In this document: positions 46,379-55,000 of the stretch, in pieces
Layout of the letters: each line of letters begins with the position of its first letter
How positions within the stretch are numbered: position 1 is the first letter of the stretch
Assembly (NCBI GenBank): GCA_963744115.1
Contig: CAVUSI010000003.1
Span: 372,001-436,000 of the forward strand
Length of the DNA: 64,000 bases
From: Chersky-267 sp963744115
GTDB taxonomy: Bacteria; Chloroflexota; Limnocylindria; Limnocylindrales; CSP1-4
Reading direction: 5' to 3'
Translations under genes and position numbers: made by a program
The notes under the pieces: model-generated
What the model was told of the DNA's origin: nothing
The model's database searches: none
What the model saw: the letters and a program-made list of their open reading frames with translations, nothing else

Positions 46379-47173
46379 TCATGAGGTCCCCGTCGTTCGG
46401 CGCGGAGCCCGCTTCTTGGCCCCGAACGCCGACTCCAGGTCGACCCCGTCCTGGACGGTCAGCGACTGGAAGACGATGACGAAGCTCGGCCGCCCCGTCG
46501 TCTTCTCCGTCACCACCAGGCGATCCGCCACGACCGTCGCGTCGAGCCCGGTCATGGCGCGCTCGAGGCGGAGGACCCCCGGCGCGATGTCGACTGGCCC
46601 GCGGACCTCGAAGGTGCGCTTGCGGCGGGCGATGGCGTAGCGCGCGCCGAGCGACAGGTGGACCGACCCGCCGACGAACACGCCCGTCGCGAGGATCTCG
46701 GTGTCGGCGGACCCCCTCGCAGCTACGGGTTGGGCCGTTGCAGTGGCCCCGCCCGGGGTCATGCTGGCCGCCGGGACCGCCCCCACAGCGGCGAGATTGG
46801 CCCCGCTGCGGGCCGTCGTCGGCCCCGGGGCGGTCGGGCTCGGCGGGACGACCGGCTCGTCGGTCGTCGACATCCGAACGGCGACCCGCGGGGCACCGTC
46901 GAGCGGCGAGCCACAGTTGTCGCAGGTCCGCAGCCAGCCACGTCCGCGCGCGCCGCAGACCCGACAGCGACCGGGCGGAGCGAGGGCGATCAGGACCGGC
47001 GCGATCGGGCCGAGGAGCAGCCCATAGGCGAACCAGATCGGCGCGCTCCGCTCGCGCACGACGGCGAGCCAGGCGGACAGCGGTCCGAACACGATCGCCG
47101 AGATGACGAACAGGATCGGTAGCGCCAGTTGGATGGTCGGCCTCCACGGTTCCGGCGGGCGGCGGGCACCCAT
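46379..47173 (-). CDS. Two-helix membrane protein with zinc-ribbon-like motif
   Basis: The 264-residue product has two N-terminal hydrophobic segments (about 15-37 and 45-65), then CRVCGARGRGWLRTCDNCG, a C-x2-C/C-x2-C zinc-ribbon pattern. An Ala/Thr/Pro-rich linker follows. The C-terminal domain from about 155 is beta-rich (FVGGSVHLSLGARYAIARRK, VADRLVVTEKTTG). It lies 16 bases upstream of the carbohydrate-binding-like protein gene in the same direction. I do not recognise the family; a membrane-associated sensor or scaffold is possible. Confidence 0.7.
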   Translation of the reverse strand: MGARRPPEPWRPTIQLALPILFVISAIVFGPLSAWLAVVRERSAPIWFAYGLLLGPIAPVLIALAPPGRCRVCGARGRGWLRTCDNCGSPLDGAPRVAVRMSTTDEPVVPPSPTAPGPTTARSGANLAAVGAVPAASMTPGGATATAQPVAARGSADTEILATGVFVGGSVHLSLGARYAIARRKRTFEVRGPVDIAPGVLRLERAMTGLDATVVADRLVVTEKTTGRPSFVIVFQSLTVQDGVDLESAFGAKKRAPRRTTGTS

Positions 47174-47277
47174 CCTAATGGCAACCGGCCGCGTGGGGGA
47201 ACCATAGGACCATCGGCGCCCGGAATGGTGCGTACACGCACCGCCATTAACGCTCCGCTACCGATTCGAACAGTACT

Positions 47278-47299
47278 AACGGGTCATGAACGACCTGTT
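47278..47299. promoter_or_regulatory. Imperfect inverted repeat upstream of the UDP-glucose dehydrogenase promoter
   Basis: AACGGGTC and GACCTGTT (8-base arms, seven of eight complementary, six-base spacer) end six bases before the TTGCGA -35 box. The local sequence is less GC-rich than its surroundings. A regulator site for the exopolysaccharide genes is plausible. Confidence 0.4.
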
Positions 47300-47304
47300 T
47301 GTTA

Positions 47305-47334
47305 TTGCGACCGCAAGGTAGGCCTCGGTAGACT
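47305..47334 (+). promoter_or_regulatory. Candidate promoter of the UDP-glucose dehydrogenase operon
   Basis: TTGCGA (47305-47310), 18 bases, TAGACT (47329-47334). The boxes are nearly identical to those of the ilv promoter. The predicted start near 47341 leaves a leader of about 245 bases before GTG 47586. Confidence 0.5.
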
Positions 47335-47340
47335 CCGGGA

Positions 47341-47585
47341 GTCAGTGATGCACCTGCATCGAGGCTTCGGGTTCCGGCGGGCGAAACCGGACTTATCTCC
47401 CACGTTCTTCGTACTTGGCGAAACCAGCCCGTCGCACCTTGCGCGTTCCGGACATCCGGAAGACTCGAACAGGCGTACGCACCGACACCGGCGATCGGGG
47501 AGATCGCATCTGGGGAACGAGGGATGTATCGGCGAGCAGGGTGAGCTGTTCGGGTCGAGCGTCATGCCTCGGGGGAGGGCACAAA
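47341..47585 (+). promoter_or_regulatory. Long structured leader of the UDP-glucose dehydrogenase gene
   Basis: The leader holds no convincing ORF. Near its start are consecutive short hairpins (one begins at the promoter edge, GACTC/GAGTC; the next is GATGC/GCATC). The sequence CGAAACCRG occurs twice, near 47382 and 47420, followed by an interrupted GTTCCGG/CCGGAA stem near 47450. I could not match it to a known riboswitch class. An RNA regulatory element is possible but unproven. Confidence 0.35.
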
Positions 47586-49022
47586 GTGCGGATAACGGTG
47601 GTAGGGCTCGGCTACGTCGGCTTGGTGACCGCGGCGGGCCTTGCTCGCTGGGATCACGACGTGACCGGGCTCGAGGCGGACCCGGAGCGGGTGACGCATC
47701 TCACCAACGGTGAGATGCCCCTTCATGAGCCCGGTCTCGATGAGCTGGTCGAGACCTACGTCGCGGCGGGGACGCTGCGATTCAGCGGGAAGCCGGCAGA
47801 GGCGCTGGCGTCCGCGCACGTCGCGATGGTCGCGGTCGGCACGACCGATGCCGAGGGCAACTGGCAGACCGGGACGATCCTGCGCTGCCTGACCGAGGTC
47901 GTCCCGCTCCTCGCCGACGACGCCGTGCTGGTGGTCCGCTCGACCATCCCGCCCGACTTCGTCCGGCAGCTCGGGTCGATCGTCGACGAGATCCGCGATC
48001 AGGCCGGTCGGCCGCGCGTCCCGGTCATCCTCAATCCCGAATTCACCCGTGAGAGCCAGGCCGTCGCCGACTTCCTCGGTCCGGACCGCGTCGTGGCCGG
48101 TGTCATCCGGGACCCCGATGGGCACGGCGTGCGAACCATCCGACGGGTCTACCACCGCGTGGACGCCCCGATCATCGTGATGCGCGGCGTGGACGCCTCG
48201 CTGTCCAAGCTCGGCGCCAACCTCTTCCTCGCCACCAAGATCTCGTTCGCCAACGAGCTCGCCCGCCTGTGCGACGCGTACGGCGGCAAGGTCGACGACG
48301 TCGTCGGCGCGATGGCCTACGACACCCGCATCGGCGGGAGCTTCCTCAAGGCCGGGATCGGCTTCGGCGGTTCGTGCCTGCCGCACCAGGTCACCCAGAC
48401 CGTCCGCAACGCCGCCCGGATCGGGGTCCAGACACCGCTCCTCGCAGCCGTCGACCAGATCAACCACGATCAGCGTGTCGAGCTCGTCGATCGGCTCCAG
48501 GAGCTGACCGGCGGCGAGCTGACCGGTCGCCGGATCGCCCTGCTCGGTCTGACCTTCAAGCCGGGCACGGACGATCTCCGTGAGGCTCCAGCGCTGACCG
48601 TCGCCCAGCTGCTCATCGAGCGGGGCGCGATCGTCGTCGCCTACGACCCGATGGAGAAGGCGCGCGTCCGTGCCGCTCGCGAGGTCGACGGGCTGCTGAC
48701 CGTCGGTTCGGCCCTCGAGGCCCTGGCCGACGCCGATGCTGCGGCCCTGGTCACCGAATGGGCGGAGTTCGCGGGTCTCGATTGGGACGCCGCCGCGCAG
48801 ACGATGCGCCAGGCGCTCATCGTCGACGGTCGCAACGCCCTGACGCCCGACGTCCTGGCCCGCGCCGGCTTCACCTACGTCTCGTTCGGACGCGGTCGGA
48901 TGGACCCGGAGGAACTCGTCTCGAACGCCCCGGCGCAGGCGCATCCTGCGGTGGTCGGCGGTCGAACGGCATCCGCCGCGGCGCTCAGCCTCACGGAGCC
49001 GACGCTCCTCGGCGACTACTGA
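47586..49022 (+). CDS. ugd: UDP-glucose 6-dehydrogenase
   Basis: Oxidises UDP-glucose to UDP-glucuronate with NAD. The 478 residues have the N-terminal ITVVGLGYVGLVTAAGLA, HEPGLDELVE, the active-site Cys in GIGFGGSCLPHQV, and the C-terminal GLTFKPGTDDLREAPAL. The Cys-loop reads GSCLPHQ where typical enzymes have GSCFPKD, so the conserved Lys-Asp is replaced by His-Gln; a related UDP-sugar dehydrogenase is possible. GTG 47586 is chosen for homology and the GGGGGAGGG upstream. It heads a short operon with the GGDEF-like and sugar-transferase genes. Confidence 0.9.
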   Translation: MRITVVGLGYVGLVTAAGLARWDHDVTGLEADPERVTHLTNGEMPLHEPGLDELVETYVAAGTLRFSGKPAEALASAHVAMVAVGTTDAEGNWQTGTILRCLTEVVPLLADDAVLVVRSTIPPDFVRQLGSIVDEIRDQAGRPRVPVILNPEFTRESQAVADFLGPDRVVAGVIRDPDGHGVRTIRRVYHRVDAPIIVMRGVDASLSKLGANLFLATKISFANELARLCDAYGGKVDDVVGAMAYDTRIGGSFLKAGIGFGGSCLPHQVTQTVRNAARIGVQTPLLAAVDQINHDQRVELVDRLQELTGGELTGRRIALLGLTFKPGTDDLREAPALTVAQLLIERGAIVVAYDPMEKARVRAAREVDGLLTVGSALEALADADAAALVTEWAEFAGLDWDAAAQTMRQALIVDGRNALTPDVLARAGFTYVSFGRGRMDPEELVSNAPAQAHPAVVGGRTASAAALSLTEPTLLGDY

Positions 49023-49657
49023 TGATCGTCGCGGGGGTGGCGGCGATCTTCGGAGGCGTCATCGGGTGGGGGATCGCGACCGGTAGTCTCCTGCCGATCG
49101 TCTTGGCCCTGCCGCTGGCGGTCCTCGTCGGCTTCCTCCTCATGGCTCGGCTTCGGGATGAGCGCGCGGTCCCGATGGCCGCGCCATCCTCGAGCGAAGC
49201 CGGCTGGGCGGACGTCCATCGTGAGATCGCCCGGGCCCGCCGCCATGAGCGCCCGTTGGCGATCGTCCGGCTGCCCGGCGAGGCCGGTTCGGACGCGGAC
49301 GCCCGGGCCGCGGCGATCGCGCCGCATCTGCGCCGGATCGATCGGACGTGGGCCGACCACGGCGAGGTCAACCTGCTGCTCCCGGAGACGGACCGTCCCG
49401 AGGCCGAACGCCTCGTCGAGCGGATCCGGTCGCGTCAGCCCGACGTCGTCGGGACCGGCGCTTCGATCGCCACGTTCCCGACCGACGGCCTGACCAGTGG
49501 CGCCCTCCTGGCCGCCCTGTACGGCGCACCCCTCCAGTCCGTCCCGGTGCCGGTCGGGGTCGGCCGTCCCGCGGATCTCCCCGCCGACGTCATCGAGCTC
49601 CGCCCGCACCTGGTCCCCGATCCCCCCGTGATCGACCGTCGTGAGTCTTCGAGCTGA
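49022..49657 (+). CDS. Membrane protein with degenerate GGDEF-like domain
   Basis: Two hydrophobic stretches (about 3-22 and 25-43) anchor a 150-residue domain. Its order (ADVHREIARARRHERPLAIVRL, then LRRIDRTWADHGEVNLLLPE, then ASIATFPTDG) follows the fold of diguanylate cyclases. The GGDEF signature is replaced by HGEVN and the metal Asp of the first strand is missing, so catalysis is unlikely. ATG 49022 overlaps the dehydrogenase stop by one base, and its end overlaps the sugar transferase start, so it is translationally coupled on both sides. A nucleotide-sensing or scaffolding role is inferred. Confidence 0.65.
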   Translation: MIVAGVAAIFGGVIGWGIATGSLLPIVLALPLAVLVGFLLMARLRDERAVPMAAPSSSEAGWADVHREIARARRHERPLAIVRLPGEAGSDADARAAAIAPHLRRIDRTWADHGEVNLLLPETDRPEAERLVERIRSRQPDVVGTGASIATFPTDGLTSGALLAALYGAPLQSVPVPVGVGRPADLPADVIELRPHLVPDPPVIDRRESSS

Positions 49658-50282
49658 CGCCGCGGTCCCCTCGGTCGCCCGGACCGAGCGGTACCGCCCG
49701 ATCAAGCGAGCGTTCGACCTGATCGTCTGCCTGGCGATCATGCCGCTGGTCGCGCCGGTCCTGCTGGTCTGCGCCGTGGCGGTCCGTCTCGACTCGCCCG
49801 GGCCGATCCTGTTCACCCAGCAGCGCACCGGCCAGCACGGGATCCGCTTCGGGATGTACAAGTTCCGGACGATGGTCCGCGATGCAGAAGCCCTCAAGGC
49901 GTCGCTGATGCACCTGAACATCCTCCCGCCGCCGGACTTCAAGATCATCGACGACCCGCGGATCACCCGGGTCGGCAAGTTCCTGCGCAAGACGAGCCTC
50001 GACGAGCTTCCCCAGATCCTCAACGTCCTGCGCGGGGACATGAGCCTGGTCGGGCCGCGCCCGACCTCCTTCGCCGCGAGCACCTACGATCTGTGGCACA
50101 CCGAGCGACTCGAAGTCGTGCCGGGGATCACCGGCCTGTGGCAGGTCAAGGAGCGCAACGCCGCGACCTTCGACCAGCGCCTCCGGCTCGACGTCGAATA
50201 CCTCCAGCGGATGTCGCTCGGGCTCGACCTCAAGATCATGTGGTGGACGGTCGTCGCCGTCTTCAAACGAAAAGGCGCCTGA
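49641..50282 (+). CDS. Lipid-carrier sugar-phosphate transferase (initiating glycosyltransferase)
   Basis: Bacterial sugar transferase of 213 residues, the minimal catalytic form. RPIKRAFDLIVCLAIMPLVA is the membrane-inserted helix, FTQQRTGQHGIRFGMYKFRTM and KFLRKTSLDELPQILNVL carry catalytic residues, and LVGPRP and PGITGLWQV complete the family signature. It transfers a sugar-1-phosphate from UDP-sugar to undecaprenyl phosphate to start repeat-unit assembly. Start GTG 49641 lies inside the preceding gene's end. Confidence 0.93.
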   Translation: MSLRADAAVPSVARTERYRPIKRAFDLIVCLAIMPLVAPVLLVCAVAVRLDSPGPILFTQQRTGQHGIRFGMYKFRTMVRDAEALKASLMHLNILPPPDFKIIDDPRITRVGKFLRKTSLDELPQILNVLRGDMSLVGPRPTSFAASTYDLWHTERLEVVPGITGLWQVKERNAATFDQRLRLDVEYLQRMSLGLDLKIMWWTVVAVFKRKGA

Positions 50283-50315
50283 GTGGCGTCCAGGGGGACC
50301 ACCAGGGGGCGTTCG

Positions 50316-53300
50316 ATGAACCCATTGATCACCAGACTCGGCCGAGCGATCCTCGCGAGCTTGCTCCTGCTGCTGGTCGCAGGCGTGGCGGTGGCGCCGC
50401 TGCCGACGTCGGACACAAGGACTTCGCAGACACCGGCGGGAGCGCCGTCACGGGGTCGAAGCCCGAGAGCAAGCTCTGGTATAACGCCGGCTCCTGGTGG
50501 GGTGCGCTTCAGCCGTCCACGGGTGGCGGACTGGTGCATCTACAAGCTCGACTCGCAACGACGTCTGGGCCTCGACCGGGGTCGCAGATCGACAGCCGAA
50601 GCAGCAACCACCTCCGCGCGGACACGCTGTGGGACGGGACGAAACTGTACGTCGCGTCGCAGATCCAGAACGATTCAGGGAAGACAGGATCCGGAGCCGC
50701 CTACGAGGCACGGCTGTACCGGTTCAGCTACAACGGCGGCGACGACCTACAGCCTCGACAATGGGTTCCCGGCGATCATCCGCAGCGGCCTGAACAGCGA
50801 GACCCTCGTCATCGCCAAGGACTCGACCGGGATGCTGTGGGCGACCTGGACCCAGCCGTCGGGCTCCAACCGCCTCGTCTACACGAATCACACCGTGAAC
50901 GGCGAATGACGCGTCCTGGTCCGCCCCGGCTGTCCTCCCGGTCGGGAACCAGTCCATCGGCGTCACGACCGATGCCGACGACATCTCGACGATCATCGCC
51001 TTCACCGTCGGCGGCGAGCATCGGATCGGCGTCTACTGGAGCAACCAGGCCGACGCCAAGGACTACTTCGCCTGGCGTGTCGACGGCACCCCCGCCACGA
51101 CCGTCTGGACCGGCGAGGTCGCGCTGTCTGGAGCCAGCCAGCCGGACGATCACATGAACATCAAGACGGATGCCTCCGGCCAGATCTACATCGTCGTCAA
51201 GACGAGCCTGACCGGCGCGAATCCGCTGATCAAGCTGCTCCGCCGCGACCAGCGGTGGCTCATGGAGCAACTTCGTCGTCGGGATCGACAACGTCGGCAG
51301 CAACACGCGGCCTATTCTCGAGCTCGAGGAAAAGGGGTCCGGGAACGTCCTCCACGTCTTCATGACCGGAGCGCGGACGGCCGGCGGGTCCGGCCAGAGC
51401 GGCGGCGACATCTTCGAGAAGACGTCGCCCGTCTCGAACATCTCGTTCGCGAGCGGGTCTGGGCACAACGGTGATCCGCGACGACGCCAGCGCCAAGATG
51501 AACAACGCGACATCGACGAAGCAGAACGTCAACTCGACGACCGGTGTCGTCGTCGAGGCCTTCAATGACACGACCGACTTCTACTGGCATCACCACGACA
51601 CGCTCGGCGGGGGCCCGCCGAAGGATCCGCAGGCGGCGTTCACCCAGGACAAGACGTCGGGGACGCAGCCGCTGGCGGTCCAGTTCACCAACCAGTCGAC
51701 CGGCACGCCGACGCTGACCTACGCGTGGGACTTCGGCGACCCGGGTTCGGGTGGGAGCAACACGTCGGCCCTGACGAACCCCAGTCATACCTACAACGAC
51801 CCCGGGGTCTACACGGTCAAGTTGACGACGACGAACGGCAACAGCCAGTCCGACACGCTGACCCAGACCAACCTGATCACCGTCAGCGCACCGTCGTCGA
51901 CGATCACCCTGACGCCGGACGCCGACGCCCAGGTCAAGTCGGGCAGCGCCACGACGAACTACGGGACGAACGTCCAGCTTCGGACGCGTGAGGAGAATCC
52001 GGTCTCGACCAACACGTATCGGTCCTACCTCCGGTTCAACGTGACGGGTCTGACGGGCTCCGTCACGGGCGTCAAGCTCCGCCTGTACGCCGACACCGGT
52101 AGCTCGAACATCCAGAGCGTCTACGCCACGACCACGAATCCGAACTGGATCGAGTCGGGGACCGGCAGCATCACCTGGAACAACGCCCCGTCCATCGGGA
52201 GCACGCTATGGGGTTCCTCGTCGGTCCCGACCACGGGCGCCTACAACGAGATCACCCTTAGCCCGACGTCAGTCACGGGGAATGGCCTGGTGACCTTCGC
52301 CCTCAAGAGCAGCGGGACGACCAGCGCGTACTTCTCCAGCAAGGAGGGGGCGAACAAGCCGCAGCTGGTCATCACCCAGACGACCGGCCCGACGAACACG
52401 CAGCCGACCGCGGGCGCGACGAGCAAGACGACGAACGAGGACACGGCGGCGACGGTGGACCTGTCCGGCGGTGACGCGGAGACCTGCGAGCTCGGCTTCG
52501 CCATCGTGACCCCGCCGAGCCACGGGTCGCTCCAGCCGATCGTCGGGGCGGCGTGCGTCGCCGGGAGCCCGAACACGGATACAGCTTCGGTGATCTACAC
52601 CCCGGCCTCGAACTACTCGGGTACGGACAGCTTCACTTACAAGACGACCGACCCGACGCTGGACTCGGCGCCGGCGACGGCCACCCTCACCGTGACCGCC
52701 GTCAACGATGCGCCGGTCGCCGTCGCGACGAGCGCCTCGACGACGGTCAACACCGCCACACCGGTGACGTTGCGCGGCTCCGACGTCGACAGCTGCGAGC
52801 TCGCGATCGTTCACGGTCACGAGCCCGCCCACCCATGGGACCCTGCAGCTCGCCGACGGATAACGCATGCGTCGCGGGCAATCCCAACACGGACACCCAG
52901 ACGATCACCTATACGCCGGACCAACGGGTACACCGGCGGCGACTCGTTCACCTACAAGGTCAACGATGGGTCGCTCGACTCGCTGAGCGATGCGACCGCC
53001 ACGCTGACCGTGACGGCGTCGAACACCGCGCCGACCGCCGACGACAAATCGCCGTCGGTGTTGGAGGACCAGGCCCACGCGATCATCATCTCCGGGGGGG
53101 ACGTCGAAACCTGTGAGCTGACCTTCTCGATCGTCAGCCCGCCGAGCCATGGGAATCTGGGCTCGATCTCCGGGAACACCTGCGCAGGCAGCGGCCCCTT
53201 CACCGACTCGGCGTCCGTGACCTACACCCCGGCCGCGAACTACAACGGCTCCGACTCGTTCACCTACAAGGTCAACGACGGGGCGAGCGACTCGTCGCCA

Positions 53301-54125
53301 GCCACGGTCTCGATCACGGTCGTCGCCGTGAACGACCAACCGACCGCCGACGCGGTCAGCGTCTCCACCGCACAGAACACGGCCAAGGGCGTCACCCTGA
53401 CCGGGCACGACGTCGAGGATTGCAACCTGACGTTCACGATCACCGGGAATCCGACCCACGGCACGCTGGGTTCGATCGCGACCAACGCATGCGCGGCGGG
53501 CAGCCCGAACACCGATACCGGGTCGGTGACCTACACCCCGACGTCCGGCTACACCGGCTCCGACTCGTTCACCTACAAGGTGACCGACGGTAGCGCACAG
53601 GACTCGACCGACGCCACCGTCAGCATCACGGTGACCGGTGGCTCGCCGACGACGATCACGCTCAACCCGGTGGCCGACTCCCACGTCAACTCGGGCAGCA
53701 CGACCGCGAACTACGGGACCCTGAACCCGATCCGGACGCGCGAGGACGCGACCCTCGCCACTCCGACGTACCGGCCGTACTACCAGTTCAACGTCCCGAC
53801 GTTCAGCGGGACGGTCCAGTCGGTCAAGCTCCGGCTGTACGTGACGACCGCGAGCTCCGCCATGACCCAGAGCGTCTACCTGGTCGGCAACGGCTGGACG
53901 GAGACCGGCATCAACTGGGGCAACGCCCCGGCGCTCCCGGGCAGCTCGATCGGCTCGGGGATCGCCGGCACCGCGAACGCCTACGTCGAGTTCACGCTGA
54001 CCACGCCGATCACCTCGAACAGCACGATCAGCTTCGCGCTGAAGAGCTCGGGCACGACGAGCGTCTACTTCAGCAGCCGCGAGGACGCGACGAACAAGCC
54101 GCAGCTGGTGATCGTCTACCAGTAG
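50316..54125 (+). CDS. Very large secreted propeller-PKD-Ig-DNRLRE protein (multiple frameshifts)
   Basis: A signal peptide (ILASLLLLLVAGVAVAPL) starts at ATG 50316. The propeller part moves between frames at about 50410, 50530-50750, 50910, 51245 and 51465, yet each piece matches the two paralogues: SKLWYNAGSWWGAL, DTLWDGTKLYVAS, GVYWSNQADAKDYFAW, TSTKQNVNSTTGVVVEAF. From 51471 a long frame encodes a PKD domain (to about 51890), a DNRLRE/CBM96-like domain (51900-52380), four cadherin-like Ig repeats (52390-53635, with a compensated shift at about 52810-52920) and a second DNRLRE-like domain (to 54125). It is probably an intact gene of about 1,265 codons with consensus errors; decay cannot be excluded. 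Likely a matrix or adhesion protein. Confidence 0.65.
52390..53635 (+). repeat. Four tandem cadherin-like Ig repeats with paired cysteines
   Basis: Each unit is about 100 residues and contains a Gly/Asp-rich opening, a Cys in a D-x-E/D-x-C-E/N-L context, PPSHG or PTHG, a second Cys, and the closing Y(T/S)GxDSFTYK(V/T). The two Cys per unit are unusual for this repeat class and suggest an internal disulphide. The second unit is disturbed by frameshifts. Confidence 0.7.
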
Positions 54126-54156
54126 CCCGGCGGACCTCAAGGAACCCGGCGGACGC

Positions 54157-54888
54157 TCAGTCGAGCGAGCCGCCGGGCTCGAGAGCGTGGACCTCGACGT
54201 CGGTCAGCCCACGGGCCGTGAGCGCGGCGCGCAGCTCGTCGGGCGTGCCGGCCAGGATCGGGAATGTCCCGTAGTGGATCGGCACGACGTGCTTGACGCC
54301 GAGAAGCTCGACCGCCAGCGCGGCTTCGCGCGGGCCCATCGTGTAGTGCCCACCGATCGGGAGGAGCGCGACGTCGGGCCGGTACAGCTCGCCGATCAGT
54401 CGCATGTCGCCGAAGACCGCCGTGTCGCCCGCATGGTAGATGCGGAAGTCGTTCTCCATCTGGACGACGAACCCCGCCGGCTCGCCGAGATAGAGCGGCA
54501 CGCCACCGTCCGCGTTCCAGTCGCCGGCCGAGTGGTCGGCATGGGTCATCGTCACTGAAAGCCCGGCGGCCGACACCGTGCCGCCCTTGTTCATCCCGGT
54601 CGCGGCGTCGCCGCCGCCGGGCAGCCGCCGTGCGAGCCACAGGCTCATCTCGTGGATGCACGGCCAGGCCGGCCGAAGCCGGCTGGCGATCGCCACCGCG
54701 TCGCCCATGTGGTCCCCGTGGCCGTGGGTGACCAGCAGCAGGTCGCAGGCGGACACGGAATCGGCCGCCTTCGGGCTGAGCGGGTTGCCGAACCACGGGT
54801 CGATGAGGATGGTCTTCCCGCCCGGGGTGGTCACTTCCACGCAGGCGTGGCCGTACCAGGTGATCGTCGTCTCGCGACCCAGTCCCAT
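54157..54888 (-). CDS. UPF0173-type metal-dependent hydrolase (metallo-beta-lactamase fold)
   Basis: The 243-residue product has TWYGHACVEVTTPGGKTILID, the metal motif VTHGHGDHMGD, HADHSAGDW, YHAGDTAVFGDM and PIHYGTFP, the arrangement of the UPF0173 group. It is a predicted hydrolase of unknown substrate, sometimes linked to thiol-ester or phosphodiester cleavage in the wider fold. The start ATG 54888 has GGAGGTGCC upstream. It converges on the large matrix gene. Confidence 0.92.
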   Translation of the reverse strand: MGLGRETTITWYGHACVEVTTPGGKTILIDPWFGNPLSPKAADSVSACDLLLVTHGHGDHMGDAVAIASRLRPAWPCIHEMSLWLARRLPGGGDAATGMNKGGTVSAAGLSVTMTHADHSAGDWNADGGVPLYLGEPAGFVVQMENDFRIYHAGDTAVFGDMRLIGELYRPDVALLPIGGHYTMGPREAALAVELLGVKHVVPIHYGTFPILAGTPDELRAALTARGLTDVEVHALEPGGSLD

Positions 54889-54988
54889 GGGGCACCTCCG
54901 TGGCGCATCCTAGCTCTCGGCGGTGTCGGCCGCGCCGGCGGCGCGAACCGGTCCGGCTCGGTCGGCCGCGTCGGCCGTGGCGCGAGGC

Positions 54989-54994
54989 TACACT
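54989..54994 (+). promoter_or_regulatory. -10 box of a probably leaderless transcript
   Basis: TACACT ends six bases before GTG 55001 and no ribosome-binding site is present. Same hexamer and spacing type as at 25491. Confidence 0.4.
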
Positions 54995-55000
54995 CGGCCC

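Noticed and set aside
47341..47585. c-di-GMP or c-di-AMP riboswitch in the ugd leader
   Set aside because: The conserved core sequences of the known classes were not found by eye; kept only as an unknown structured leader.
50316..54125. Programmed frameshifting or phase variation in the large matrix gene
   Set aside because: Shifts are too many, at unrelated sequences and partly compensating; the same kind of single-base shift hits housekeeping-type genes in the window, which points to consensus errors.
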